Source of the DNA: Roseisalinus antarcticus
Lineage (GTDB): Bacteria > Pseudomonadota > Alphaproteobacteria > Rhodobacterales > Rhodobacteraceae
Assembly: GCF_900172355.1 (NCBI RefSeq)
Contig: NZ_FWFZ01000015.1
Span: 1 to 64,000 of the forward strand
Reading direction: 5' to 3'
DNA length: 64,000 nt
The position numbers were made by a program, and so were the translations under genes. This document shows, piece after piece, positions 33,976-42,811 of this stretch; position 1 is the first letter of the stretch; each line of letters starts with the position of its first letter. The notes under the pieces are model-generated. The model had not been told where the DNA came from. It ran no database searches and was given only the letters and a program-made list of their open reading frames with translations.

Positions 33976-34931
33976 GCCGGATGCTCTCCTTCACCCTGCG
34001 GCGGCTGCTGATCACGATCCCGGTGATGCTGGCGATGAGCGTGCTGGTCTTCATGATCATCCGCCTCGTGCCCGGCGACCCGGTCCGCACCATGCTGGGC
34101 TTTCGCGCCACCGACGCCAACGTGGCGGAGCTGCGCGATCAGCTCGGGCTCGACCGCAGCCTGTTGTCGCAGTATCTCTCGTGGCTCGGCAACCTTCTGC
34201 AGGGCGATCTCGGCACCGACATCATCAGCAAGGCGCCGCTGACGGAACTGCTGGCGCAGCGCCTGCCGGTGACGCTGGAACTGACGGGGCTGTCGATGCT
34301 GACCGCCATCGCCATCGGCGTGCCGCTGGGCGTCTGGTCGGCGACGGGCGGCCCTCTGGTCCGGCGCCTGACCGAAGGCTTCGTCATCCTCGGCATCTCG
34401 ATCCCGGATTTCTGGCTGGGCATCATGCTCGTTCTACTGTTCTCGGGGATCTTCCTGCTGTTGCCGCCGTCGGGTTGGGTGCCCTTCGCCGAAGACCCGG
34501 TCGAGAACCTGCGGCGCATGATCCTGCCGGTCCTGACCCTTGCGGTCGGCGAGGCGGCCTATTTCCTGCGCACCACGCGCAGCGCCGTCGGCACGGTGCT
34601 GGAGCAGCCCTTCGTCACCTTCCTGCGGGCCAAGGGCGTCAGCCCCCGCCGCATCGTCTATGGCCACGCGCTGCGCAACGCGGGCCCCTCCATCGTCACG
34701 GTGATCGGCATCCAGGTCGGCGTCCTGCTGGGCGGCGCGATCATCATCGAGACCCTGTTCGCCCTGCCCGGCGTCGGCCGGCTGGTTGTCACCGGGATCA
34801 CCCAGCGGAACTACCCGGTGGTGCAGGCCGGTGTCCTGACCATCGCCACGATCTTCATCGTGGTGTCGCTGCTGATGGACCTGCTCATCGGCTGGCTCGA
34901 TCCGCGCGTGTCGGACGCGGGCACGTCATGA
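33972..34931 (+). CDS. dipeptide/oligopeptide ABC transporter permease (DppB type)
   Basis: The 319-aa permease has six helices, the N-terminal LRRLLITIPVMLAMSVLVF segment and the conserved motif GDPVRTMLG. The EAA region reads VTFLRAKGVSPRRIVYGHALRNA. It forms half of the inner-membrane channel of a family 5 peptide-type importer. ATGA overlaps tie it to the regulator before and the second permease after. Confidence 0.9.
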   Translation: MSRMLSFTLRRLLITIPVMLAMSVLVFMIIRLVPGDPVRTMLGFRATDANVAELRDQLGLDRSLLSQYLSWLGNLLQGDLGTDIISKAPLTELLAQRLPVTLELTGLSMLTAIAIGVPLGVWSATGGPLVRRLTEGFVILGISIPDFWLGIMLVLLFSGIFLLLPPSGWVPFAEDPVENLRRMILPVLTLAVGEAAYFLRTTRSAVGTVLEQPFVTFLRAKGVSPRRIVYGHALRNAGPSIVTVIGIQVGVLLGGAIIIETLFALPGVGRLVVTGITQRNYPVVQAGVLTIATIFIVVSLLMDLLIGWLDPRVSDAGTS

Positions 34932-35773
34932 GCGCCGCGGTCGAGATCCGGGCCCGTCGGGGCCGGCGCAACCCGGCGCTGATCGTGGGCCTGGCGCTGC
35001 TGGGACTGCTGGGCGGCATCGCTGTCTTCGCGCCCTACCTCGCGCCGTTCGACCCCGAATCCTACGACATCCAGCAGATCATGGGCGCCCCGTCCTGGAC
35101 CCATCCGTTCGGGTCCGACGTTCTGGGCCGCGACGTCATGAGCCGTATCTTCCACGGGCTCCGGGTCAGCCTGCTGGTGTCGCTCTCGGCCGTCGCGGCC
35201 TCGCTTCTGGTGGCGGTGCCGCTGGGGCTTCTGGCGGGCTATTTCGGATCCTGGGTGGACAGCGCGATCTCGCGGTTCCTGGACATGATCCTTGTGCTGC
35301 CGGCGATGCTGCTGGCGATCACCTTCATCGCCATCCTCGGCCCCGGCAGCGCGGTCGCGGCCCTGGCCATCGCCGTGATCTACCTGCCGATCCTGGCCCG
35401 GGTGATGCGCACCAGCACGCTGGTGGTGACACGCAACGACTACGTTCTGGGCGCCCGGGCGCGCGGGGCCAGCCACCTGCGGGTCATCGTCGGCCATGTG
35501 GCGCCCAATGCGCTGGGCCCGGTGATCGTGCAGGCCTCGGTGCTCAGCGCCTTCGCGATGCAGCTGGAGGCTGGCTTGAGCTTTCTGGGCCTCGGCACCC
35601 AGCCGCCCACGCCCTCGCTGGGCGGGATGCTGTCGGACGGCCGCGACGTGCTGACCGTGGCCCCCTGGGTCGAGATCTTTCCCGGCCTCGCGATCATGGC
35701 CGCGGTCCTCGCCTTCACCTTCATCGGCGCCGGCCTGCGCGAGGCCTTCGATCCGGCGGGGGTGTCGGAATGA
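34928..35773 (+). CDS. dipeptide/oligopeptide ABC transporter permease (DppC type)
   Basis: The 281-aa permease has the DppC N-terminal helix and the typical HPFGSDVLGRDVMSRIFHG segment near residue 60. The coupling loop reads DYVLGARARGASHLRVIVGH. It pairs with the DppB-type protein. The start at 34928 overlaps the preceding stop (ATGA); the longer upstream frame is a shadow of that gene. Confidence 0.9.
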   Translation: MSAAVEIRARRGRRNPALIVGLALLGLLGGIAVFAPYLAPFDPESYDIQQIMGAPSWTHPFGSDVLGRDVMSRIFHGLRVSLLVSLSAVAASLLVAVPLGLLAGYFGSWVDSAISRFLDMILVLPAMLLAITFIAILGPGSAVAALAIAVIYLPILARVMRTSTLVVTRNDYVLGARARGASHLRVIVGHVAPNALGPVIVQASVLSAFAMQLEAGLSFLGLGTQPPTPSLGGMLSDGRDVLTVAPWVEIFPGLAIMAAVLAFTFIGAGLREAFDPAGVSE

Positions 35774-36642
35774 GCCCGGTCCTCGATATCGCGCAGGCCG
35801 GTGTCCGCTTCGGGACGGGACCCGCCGCGGTCAAGGACGTCTCGCTTCGCGTCGCGCAGGGAGAGATCTTCGGCCTCGTCGGCGAAAGCGGCAGCGGCAA
35901 GAGCACCATCGCCAATGCCGTCATGGGTCTGCTTCCCGCCACGGCGCGGCTCGACGGCAGCATCCGTCTGAATGGCGAAGAGCTTGTGGGGCTGTCCGAA
36001 TCCGCCCTGCGGGTGCGCCGGGGCGACGAGATGGCGATGATCTTCCAGGACGCCTCGGCCAGCCTCGATCCGACCTGGTCCGTCGGCGACCAGATCGCCG
36101 AGACCATCCGCGCCCACCGCCCGGTGTCGCGGGCCGAGGCGCGGGCCCGCGCCATCGCCCTGATGGGCGAGGTCGGGATCGCGGACGCGGCCCGGCGCTA
36201 TCGCGACGTGCCGCACCGGTTCTCGGGCGGGATGCGGCAGCGGATCGTCATCGCGGCGGCGCTGGCCAACCACCCCAAGCTTCTGATCGCCGACGAGCCG
36301 ACGACGGCGCTGGATGTCACCATCCAGGCGCAGATCCTCGAGCTGATCGACAGGTTGCGGCGCGACCACGGCACGACCGTCCTGCTGATCACCCATGATC
36401 TGGGCGTCGTGGGCCAGGTCTGCGACCGGGTCGGCGTGATGTATCGCGGCGAATTGCTGGAGGTCGCCACGACCGAAGACCTTTTCACCCGGCCGGCACA
36501 TCCCTACACCCGCGCCCTTCTGGCCGCGAACCCCGCGGGGGCCGTGCGCGGCAGCCGCCTGCCGGTAATCCCGCAGGAATGGAGCACCGAGAGCCTCGAT
36601 GCCGCCAACGCGGCCCGGGACCGGAGGGCGGCCCATGGCTGA
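35770..36642 (+). CDS. peptide ABC transporter ATPase (DppD type), short
   Basis: The 290-aa ATPase has Walker A GESGSGKST, signature FSGGMRQR and Walker B LIADEPTTALD. At 290 residues it is shorter than usual DppD (about 325-340). The HPYTRALL region is present, but the C-terminal cysteine-containing extension is missing or abbreviated. The gene overlaps the second ATPase by 8 bp. Confidence 0.88.
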   Translation: MSPVLDIAQAGVRFGTGPAAVKDVSLRVAQGEIFGLVGESGSGKSTIANAVMGLLPATARLDGSIRLNGEELVGLSESALRVRRGDEMAMIFQDASASLDPTWSVGDQIAETIRAHRPVSRAEARARAIALMGEVGIADAARRYRDVPHRFSGGMRQRIVIAAALANHPKLLIADEPTTALDVTIQAQILELIDRLRRDHGTTVLLITHDLGVVGQVCDRVGVMYRGELLEVATTEDLFTRPAHPYTRALLAANPAGAVRGSRLPVIPQEWSTESLDAANAARDRRAAHG

Positions 36643-37426
36643 GCTCTTGCAGGTCACGGGACTTTGCAAATCCTATCCCGCCGCGGGCCCCTGGTTCCGG
36701 CGCAGGCGGGCAGTGGCCGTCGACGACGTGTCGCTGTCCGTGGCGCGGGGCCGCACCCTGGGCCTTGTCGGCGAATCCGGCAGCGGGAAAAGCACCCTCG
36801 GCCGCTGCATCCTCGGCCTGACGCGGCCCGAGCGCGGCTCGGTCCTGTTCGACGGCACCGAGGTCCAGGACCTCTCCGGCAAGGCCCGGTCCGAGTTCCG
36901 CCGCCGGGTGCAACCGGTGTTCCAGGATCCCTGGGGCAGCCTCGATCCGCGCTGGCCCGTCGGGCGCAGCGTCCGCGAGGCGCTGGATTGCTTCGGCATC
37001 GGAACCCCGCGGGACCGCGCCGCCCGGGTGCGCGACCTCTTCGATCGCGTGGGCCTCGACCCCGCCCTGGCCCATCGTCGGCCCGACACCCTCTCGGGCG
37101 GCCAGCGACAGCGCGTCGCGATCGCCGCGGCCCTGGCCAGCGAGCCCGACCTGATCATCGCCGACGAACCGGTCAGCGCCCTCGACATGAGCGTGCAGGC
37201 ACAGATCCTCAACCTGTTCATGGACCTGCAGAGCGACCTAGGCGTCGCGGCGATCTTCATCACCCACGACCTCGGCGTGGTGGAGCATGTCAGCGATGCG
37301 GTCGCCGTCATGTACCGCGGTCGCCTGGTCGAGACCGGCGATACCGACCAGGTCATGGGCGCCCCGCGCCACGACTACACCAGGACCCTGCTTGCCGCGA
37401 TTCCAAGACCTCGCCACCTCGCCTGA
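36635..37426 (+). CDS. peptide ABC transporter ATPase (DppF type)
   Basis: The 263-aa ATPase has Walker [18 protein letters not shown] and LIIADEPVSALDMSVQAQ, typical of DppF/OppF. Like its partner it lacks the long C-terminal tail. The ATG at 36635 lies inside the DppD 3' end with GGAGGG upstream. An upstream in-frame ATG at 36599 would add 12 Pro/Gly-rich residues and is less likely. Confidence 0.88.
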   Translation: MAELLQVTGLCKSYPAAGPWFRRRRAVAVDDVSLSVARGRTLGLVGESGSGKSTLGRCILGLTRPERGSVLFDGTEVQDLSGKARSEFRRRVQPVFQDPWGSLDPRWPVGRSVREALDCFGIGTPRDRAARVRDLFDRVGLDPALAHRRPDTLSGGQRQRVAIAAALASEPDLIIADEPVSALDMSVQAQILNLFMDLQSDLGVAAIFITHDLGVVEHVSDAVAVMYRGRLVETGDTDQVMGAPRHDYTRTLLAAIPRPRHLA

Positions 37427-37438
37427 AAGGAGACCCGA

Positions 37439-38242
37439 ATGCCAAGCGCGACACTGAACGGCCTCACCATCAACTACGCGGTCGACAACCCCGATGGGGC
37501 CGAGACCATCGTCCTCGTCAACGGCCTGGCCGACGACCTGGAAAGCTGGGGCTTCCAGGTGCCGGCCTTCGTCGAGGCCGGCTACCGTGTGGTCAGCTTC
37601 GACAACCGCGGCATCGGCAAGTCCGACCGGCCTGCGGGCCCCTATACCTCCCGCCAGATGGCCGACGACGCCAAGGCGCTGGTCGACAGCCTCGGGATCA
37701 GCGACTTTCACCTGATGGGCGTGTCGATGGGCGGGATGATCGCGCAGGAATACGCGCTCGCCTACCCGGGTGACCTCAAGTCGGTGACGCTCGCCTGCAC
37801 CTACGGCGTGGCCGACCCGTTCTGCCAGACCATGTTCGCCATGTGGGCCGACATCGCCCGCCAGATCAGCGTGCCGTTCGTGATGCGCGACGTCGCGCTC
37901 TGGGCCTTCACCGGTCCGTTCTTCGAGGACCGTCCCGCGGACGCGGCCGAGTTCGCCGACGCGATGGCGCAGCTCGACATGTCGGTCGAGGCCTATCTCT
38001 CGCAGCTCAACGTCATCCAGCAGCACGATGCCCTGTCCCGCGTCAGCGAGATCAAGGTCCCGACCCTCGTGCTGGCCGGCGAGGAGGACATCCTGATCCC
38101 CGTGCGCCTGTCCCGGCGCCTCCATGAGGCGATCCCGGGCGCGACCTGGGCCACGACGGCCGGCGGCCACGCCTGCCTTTGGGAAAGCCCCGACCCGTTC
38201 AACGCCACCTACCTCGACTACCTGGGCAGCCTTTCTGCCTGA
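37439..38242 (+). CDS. alpha/beta hydrolase
   Basis: The 267-aa alpha/beta-fold hydrolase has an oxyanion-region Gly-Leu-Ala after VLVNG, nucleophile S96 in GVSMGG and a late His in GGHACLWE. It resembles 3-oxoadipate enol-lactonase/peroxidase-like hydrolases. No signal peptide, so it is cytoplasmic. AAGGAGA precedes the ATG, 12 bp after the ATPase. Within an importer operon that also has an M20 hydrolase, it probably opens an ester or lactone of the imported compound. The substrate is unknown. Confidence 0.83.
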   Translation: MPSATLNGLTINYAVDNPDGAETIVLVNGLADDLESWGFQVPAFVEAGYRVVSFDNRGIGKSDRPAGPYTSRQMADDAKALVDSLGISDFHLMGVSMGGMIAQEYALAYPGDLKSVTLACTYGVADPFCQTMFAMWADIARQISVPFVMRDVALWAFTGPFFEDRPADAAEFADAMAQLDMSVEAYLSQLNVIQQHDALSRVSEIKVPTLVLAGEEDILIPVRLSRRLHEAIPGATWATTAGGHACLWESPDPFNATYLDYLGSLSA

Positions 38243-38270
38243 CGACACCCCCACACTGGAGAATGTTTCC

Positions 38271-39833
38271 ATGACAGACGTTTCTCGACCCCCGACACCG
38301 CGCCCCTTCGGCGCCCGCCTGCTCGAGACCGCCGGCGCCCTTGCGACCGCGGTCGTCCTGGCATTGCCCGGTTCGGCCGCGCTCGCGCAGGATATCGTCC
38401 AGGGCGGCGACCTGCGCGCGGCCCTGACCGGCGAGCCCGACGTGCTCGATCCCGCGACGTCGTCGATCTATACCGGCGCACAGGTCTACGAGGGGATCTT
38501 CAACAAGCTGATCGACATCGCCCCCGACGGCACGTTCATCCCCGATCTCGCCACCTCGTGGGAGCAGACCGCCCCCACCACCTGGACCTTCACCCTGCGC
38601 GACGACGTGACCTTCCACAACGGCGAGGCTTTCACCTCGGCCGACGTGAAATACAGCTTCGAGCGCATCCTCGACCCCGCGACGGCCAGCGCCTATGCCG
38701 GGCTCTATACCCAGATCGACAGCATCGACACCCCCGATCCGACGACCGTGGTGTTCAACCTGAAATCCACCTTCGGCCCGTTCCTCACGAACATGGCGAC
38801 CAACGGCCAGATCGTGAACCAGACCGCGATCGAGACCGGCGACCCGGCGCGCAGCCCGGTCGGCACCGGCCCGTTCGAGTTCGTGGAATGGGTGCAGGGC
38901 GACCACATCACGGTCACCCGCAACGAGGATTATTTCAAGGACGACCGTCCCTACCTCGACAGCATCACCTTCCGGTTCCTGCCGGTCGACCAGAGCCGGA
39001 TCACGGCGCTGAGCACGGGCGAGCTTGACTGGGTCGATGCGATTCCGCTGCAGCTGGTCCCCAGCCTCAGCCAGGACGAACGCTTCAACTACGTCACCAG
39101 CCCGGTGGCCGGCATCCCCGACTACCTCGCAATGAACACCCAGGTCGCGCCCTTCGACGACGTGCGGGTCCGGCAGGCCGTGGCCCTCGCCATCAACCGC
39201 GAGGACATCCGCGCCGTCGCCTATCTCGGCACCGGCGAGCTGGGGCTGATCGAGATGCCGACGGGCTCCAAGTGGTATGACGACACCGGCGTCTTTGCCG
39301 CCGAACGCGATGTGGAGGCCGCCCGCGCCCTGCTGGCCGAGGCCGGCTATCCCGATGGCCTGAGCATCGAATACCTGGGCTTGACGCAATACCCCGAACT
39401 GCTCAAGACCGGCCAGGTCGTGCGTGAATCCCTCAAGGATATCGGCATCGACATGAATATCCGGGCGGTCGAGGTCTCGGTCTGGTTCGACGCCTTCGTC
39501 TCCGGCGGCTACCAGATCACCAGCGCCTACCAGGAGCGGACGATCGATCCGGACAACTTCTACACGCTGGTCCTGCGCTCGGGTGCGCCGGTCAACACGA
39601 CGGGCTACGTCAATCCCGAGCTCGACGCCCTGATCGACGAGGCGGCGGCCGCCACCGACATGGAGGAGCGGATGGCGCTTTACCGGCAGGTGCGCGAGAT
39701 CGCCCTGACCGACGCGCCCCTCGTCTTCACCCATTTCGAGACGCTGAACTACCTGATGAACGACAACGTCGCAGGCTCGACGATCACCCCGACGCTGAGC
39801 CTTCACATGGAAGACGTGGGCTTTACCGAGTGA
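38271..39833 (+). CDS. ABC transporter substrate-binding protein, family 5 (DppA type)
   Basis: The 520-aa periplasmic protein has a long signal region (about 40 residues, ending near AALAQD) and the family 5 motif TWTFTLRDDVTFHNGEAF. The large two-domain fold binds peptides, glutathione or other bulky solutes. It is the last gene of the operon, whereas in many such operons the binding protein comes first. An intrinsic terminator follows. Start at 38271 gives a twin-basic-free N-terminus, MTDVSRPPTPRPF. Confidence 0.9.
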   Translation: MTDVSRPPTPRPFGARLLETAGALATAVVLALPGSAALAQDIVQGGDLRAALTGEPDVLDPATSSIYTGAQVYEGIFNKLIDIAPDGTFIPDLATSWEQTAPTTWTFTLRDDVTFHNGEAFTSADVKYSFERILDPATASAYAGLYTQIDSIDTPDPTTVVFNLKSTFGPFLTNMATNGQIVNQTAIETGDPARSPVGTGPFEFVEWVQGDHITVTRNEDYFKDDRPYLDSITFRFLPVDQSRITALSTGELDWVDAIPLQLVPSLSQDERFNYVTSPVAGIPDYLAMNTQVAPFDDVRVRQAVALAINREDIRAVAYLGTGELGLIEMPTGSKWYDDTGVFAAERDVEAARALLAEAGYPDGLSIEYLGLTQYPELLKTGQVVRESLKDIGIDMNIRAVEVSVWFDAFVSGGYQITSAYQERTIDPDNFYTLVLRSGAPVNTTGYVNPELDALIDEAAAATDMEERMALYRQVREIALTDAPLVFTHFETLNYLMNDNVAGSTITPTLSLHMEDVGFTE

Positions 39834-39864
39834 CCTGACCGGCCACCCCGGACGCACGACATCG

Positions 39865-39905
39865 CGCCATGCCCCGCAGACCGCCGGGGCATGGCGTCTT
39901 TCTTT
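39865..39905 (+). terminator. intrinsic terminator of the peptide-importer operon
   Basis: Perfect 12-bp arms CGCCATGCCCCG (39865-39876) and CGGGGCATGGCG (39885-39896) with an 8-nt loop are followed by TCTTTCTTT (39897-39905). It is the clearest rho-independent terminator in the window. Confidence 0.88.
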
Positions 39906-40019
39906 CCGCAAGCGGCGCCAACCGCAAGGGCCCCAGGGCCCGCGCATTGCCCGCGGTGGCAATCGCATGCATGGTGGCCCGGGCCGGAACCAAGCGGACA
40001 ACACTGGCGGAGACGCGGC

Positions 40020-41156
40020 GTGAGCAGCCATGATTTCGATACGATCGTGATCGGCGCGGGGGCCATCGGGCTGGCCTCGGCCCGGGCCCTCGCCGAACGC
40101 GGGCAGAGTGTTCTGGTGGTGGAAGCCAACGACCGGCCGGGCGAAGGGACCACCTCGCGCAACAGCCAGGTCGTTCATGCCGGGCTCTACTACCCCACCG
40201 GCAGCCTCAAGCACCGGTTCTGCGTCGACGGGCGCCGCATGCACTATGATTTCATGGAGGAAACCGGCGTCGACCACCGCAAGTGCGGCAAGCTGGTCGT
40301 CGCGACCAGCGAGGCCGAGGAAGAGCGGCTGGCCCGGATCATGGCGCTTGGCACTGCAAACGGGGTCGAAGGGCTGACCCTGTTGTCGCGGCAGCAAAGC
40401 GAAGAGATGGAGCCGGAGGTGACGGCCACGGCCGCGCTCTGGTCGCCCGAAACCGGGATCTTCGACGTGCACGGCTACCTGATGCGGCTGCTGGCCATCT
40501 TCGAGGACAACGGCGGGCTGCTCGCCCTGCGGACCCCGGTCACGCGGGTCGAGGCGACGGGCGACGGCTTCACCGTCACCACGGGCGGCGACGATCCCGC
40601 CACGGTCTCCGCGCGTCGGCTGGTCAACGCGGCCGGGCTCCGGGCGCCGGAAATGGCCGCGAAGATCGAAGGCCTGCCGCGTGAGGCTGTGCCCGAGCAA
40701 TGGCTCGCCAAGGGCTGCTATTTCAGCCTGCAGGGTCGGGCGCCGTTCTCGCACCTGATCTACCCGGTGCCGGTGGATGGCGGGCTCGGGGTTCACGCGA
40801 CGCTGGACATGGCCGGCACCATCCGTTTCGGGCCCGACGTGACCTGGCTGAAGGCCGGGACCGCGCCGGCCGACCTCGATTATTCCGTGCCGCCCGAACA
40901 GGCGGCGGCCTTCGAGGAGGCGATCCGGCGCTACTGGCCGGGCCTGCCGGACGGGCAGCTCTCGCCCGATTACAGCGGGGTACGCCCGAAGCTGCGGGGG
41001 CCCGGCGACGGCTTCTTCGACTTCGATCTGCAGACCGAGGCGGCGCATGGCGTCCGGGGCCTCGTCAACCTCTTCGGCATAGAGAGCCCCGGCCTGACCG
41101 CCTCGCTCGCGATCGGTAGGGCGGTAGCGGACGACCTCGCGCCGGGGTCCGGCTAG
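40020..41156 (+). CDS. FAD-dependent oxidoreductase (LhgO/DAO type)
   Basis: The 378-aa DAO-family flavoenzyme has TIVIGAGAIGLASARALAERG at the N-terminus, TTSRNSQVVHAGLYY (FAD and substrate region) and the C-terminal GIESPGLTASLAIG motif. It is closest in pattern to L-2-hydroxyglutarate dehydrogenase-like (LhgO) proteins, but the substrate is not certain. GTG 40020 is preceded by GGAGA at 6 nt; the longer frame from 39891 overlaps the terminator and is rejected. It stands alone after the terminator. Confidence 0.83.
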   Translation: MSSHDFDTIVIGAGAIGLASARALAERGQSVLVVEANDRPGEGTTSRNSQVVHAGLYYPTGSLKHRFCVDGRRMHYDFMEETGVDHRKCGKLVVATSEAEEERLARIMALGTANGVEGLTLLSRQQSEEMEPEVTATAALWSPETGIFDVHGYLMRLLAIFEDNGGLLALRTPVTRVEATGDGFTVTTGGDDPATVSARRLVNAAGLRAPEMAAKIEGLPREAVPEQWLAKGCYFSLQGRAPFSHLIYPVPVDGGLGVHATLDMAGTIRFGPDVTWLKAGTAPADLDYSVPPEQAAAFEEAIRRYWPGLPDGQLSPDYSGVRPKLRGPGDGFFDFDLQTEAAHGVRGLVNLFGIESPGLTASLAIGRAVADDLAPGSG

Positions 41157-41277
41157 CCGGACCCCGACCTCCGGGCCGGGCACCGATCTCCGGGCCGGAC
41201 CCATGATCCTGGACGCCGGACGAGTCGCCTTGCGCCCGGCGTTGCCGACCGTCCCTTTGTCCCGTCCCTTTGTCGAC

Positions 41278-41409
41278 TTACTTGCGCTTCTTGGCGCCAA
41301 GGGTCAGCGGCGCCACCACGCCGGCATTCGCCGTCGCCGGCACCTTGGTCTTTTCCTGCTTGGGCTTCTTCACTTCCTTGTTGCCGCGCTTGTTGTTGCC
41401 TTTGCCCAT
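41278..41409 (-). CDS. 43-aa conserved basic small protein
   Basis: A short reading frame starts MGKGNNKRGNKEVKKPKQ and ends LTLGAKKRK. It is very rich in Lys and Asn, with no acidic cluster and no membrane segment. I recognise the N-terminal pattern (GNNKRGNKE-KKPK) as one shared by small uncharacterised proteins of many proteobacteria. GAGGAC precedes the ATG at 41409. It may bind nucleic acid or ribosomes, judging only from charge. Confidence 0.7.
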   Translation of the reverse strand: MGKGNNKRGNKEVKKPKQEKTKVPATANAGVVAPLTLGAKKRK

Positions 41410-41832
41410 CTTGTCCTCGCATGTTGAGATGACCCGGCCGCGATCTGCGGTCCGGGCGGTTCGCCTTGAAAATCCCCTTGAACGTCAGGGGTGTCTGACA
41501 AGAAGTCAGGGTAATGATCCGGAAAAGCGTGCAAGGCGCTTTCTGCGGCAGCGATGCACCTCTCGATGATATGACCGGCCGGGCCGGCCTGCAAGCGACC
41601 TTGCCATCCGGGCCGGTTGATGTTCTTTGCTGGACCGCCCGTCACGGACGGACCCGCATTGTCTTCGAGGGCCCCGCAGGGCGCATGTGATCCGGGCCGA
41701 TCCGTCGGCAATGGACGCCCATCGGCCCGATCTTTCGGCCCGGTGGCCCGCCGAAGGGGACGCATCAGACCGGAGAGGCGTGCAGGATGCCGCTGACCAC
41801 GTAGGCTTTGACACCAAAGGAACGGTGAAGGA
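41410..41832. other. 423-bp region without a recognised gene
   Basis: It separates the 43-aa gene from the plus-strand lyase gene. It contains short weak inverted repeats (CCCCT...AGGGG and CTGAC...GTCAG near 41475-41508) and the AAGGAA ribosome site of the next gene. No coding frame with a family match was seen on either strand. Confidence 0.5.
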
Positions 41833-42720
41833 ATGACCGAAACAGATCTCAAGGGGGTTGTCGCGGCAATCCCGACGCCTTTCGACGCATCGGGTCAGCC
41901 CGATCTGCAACGCTTCGTCAAGCTGGCCGAGCACCTTCTGGCCAACGGCTGCGACGCGCTCAACGTCTGCGGGACGACGGGCGAGGCGACCTCCATGAGC
42001 CTGCGCCAGCGCCAGGACGTGATGCAGGCCGCCTCCGCCTCCCTGCCCAAGAGCAAGCTCATGGTCGGCACCGGGGCCGCGGCGACCGCGGATGCCGTGG
42101 AGCTGACGAAAACGGCGGCTGAGATGGGCTTTGCCGGTGCGCTGTTGCTGCCGCCGTTCTACTACAAGGGCGTAAGCGACGACGGGATCGCAGCCTACCT
42201 GCGCGAGGTCATCACCGCGACCGAGGCCTCCGCCCTGCCGATCTACCTCTACAATTTCCCCGCCCTGTCCGGCCTGACCTATACGCCCGAACTGGTGGGC
42301 CGGCTGATGGACGAGTTTCCCGGCCGGATCCGCGGGGTGAAGGATTCCTCGGGCGACATGCCGTATGCCCGCGCCCTTGCCGGGTTGAAGGACGGGGCGC
42401 TCGACGTCTTTCCCAGCAACGAAGGCACCCTGTCCGAGGCCCGCGGCGGCGCTTTCGCCGGCTGCATCTCGGCCACGGCAACACTGTCCAGCCCCTGGTG
42501 CGCGGCCGTCTTCCACAAGGGCGATGACGCGGCGCTGGAGACGGCCGTGGCGATGCGGAAAGTGCTGTCCACCGGCGCCCTCATTCCCAACATCAAATCC
42601 GCAGCCGGCGGGATGATGGATGACGACGCCTATGCCCGGGTCCGCCCTCCGTTGGTCGCGCTGAACGAGACCGAGGCTGCGGAGCTTGCCGCAAAGCTGG
42701 CGACCCTGACAAAGGCATAG
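41833..42720 (+). CDS. DHDPS/NAL-family lyase
   Basis: The 295-aa class I aldolase-fold protein has GTTGE (47-51), Y140 in YLYNFP and the Schiff-base K170 in GVKDSSGD. NFP rather than NxP or NNP after the Tyr places it with the KDG/KDPG-aldolase or dehydratase-like side of the family. AAGGAA precedes the ATG. It is unlinked to a transporter and followed after 91 bp by a CoA-transferase gene. It differs clearly from the DHDPS-family protein at 3570. Confidence 0.85.
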   Translation: MTETDLKGVVAAIPTPFDASGQPDLQRFVKLAEHLLANGCDALNVCGTTGEATSMSLRQRQDVMQAASASLPKSKLMVGTGAAATADAVELTKTAAEMGFAGALLLPPFYYKGVSDDGIAAYLREVITATEASALPIYLYNFPALSGLTYTPELVGRLMDEFPGRIRGVKDSSGDMPYARALAGLKDGALDVFPSNEGTLSEARGGAFAGCISATATLSSPWCAAVFHKGDDAALETAVAMRKVLSTGALIPNIKSAAGGMMDDDAYARVRPPLVALNETEAAELAAKLATLTKA

Positions 42721-42811
42721 CGCGGCCGAAGGCGCGTCACCGCAGGCATCTGGGCGCATATCCCCCGGTCGCGGTGACGCGGGACCACCGGCGAATAGAG
42801 CGGACGATGGG

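Noticed and set aside
38199-41300. 1033-residue open frame antisense to the binding-protein and FAD oxidoreductase genes
   Set aside because: It is a shadow of two genes with clear motifs on the other strand, with composition typical of antisense frames.
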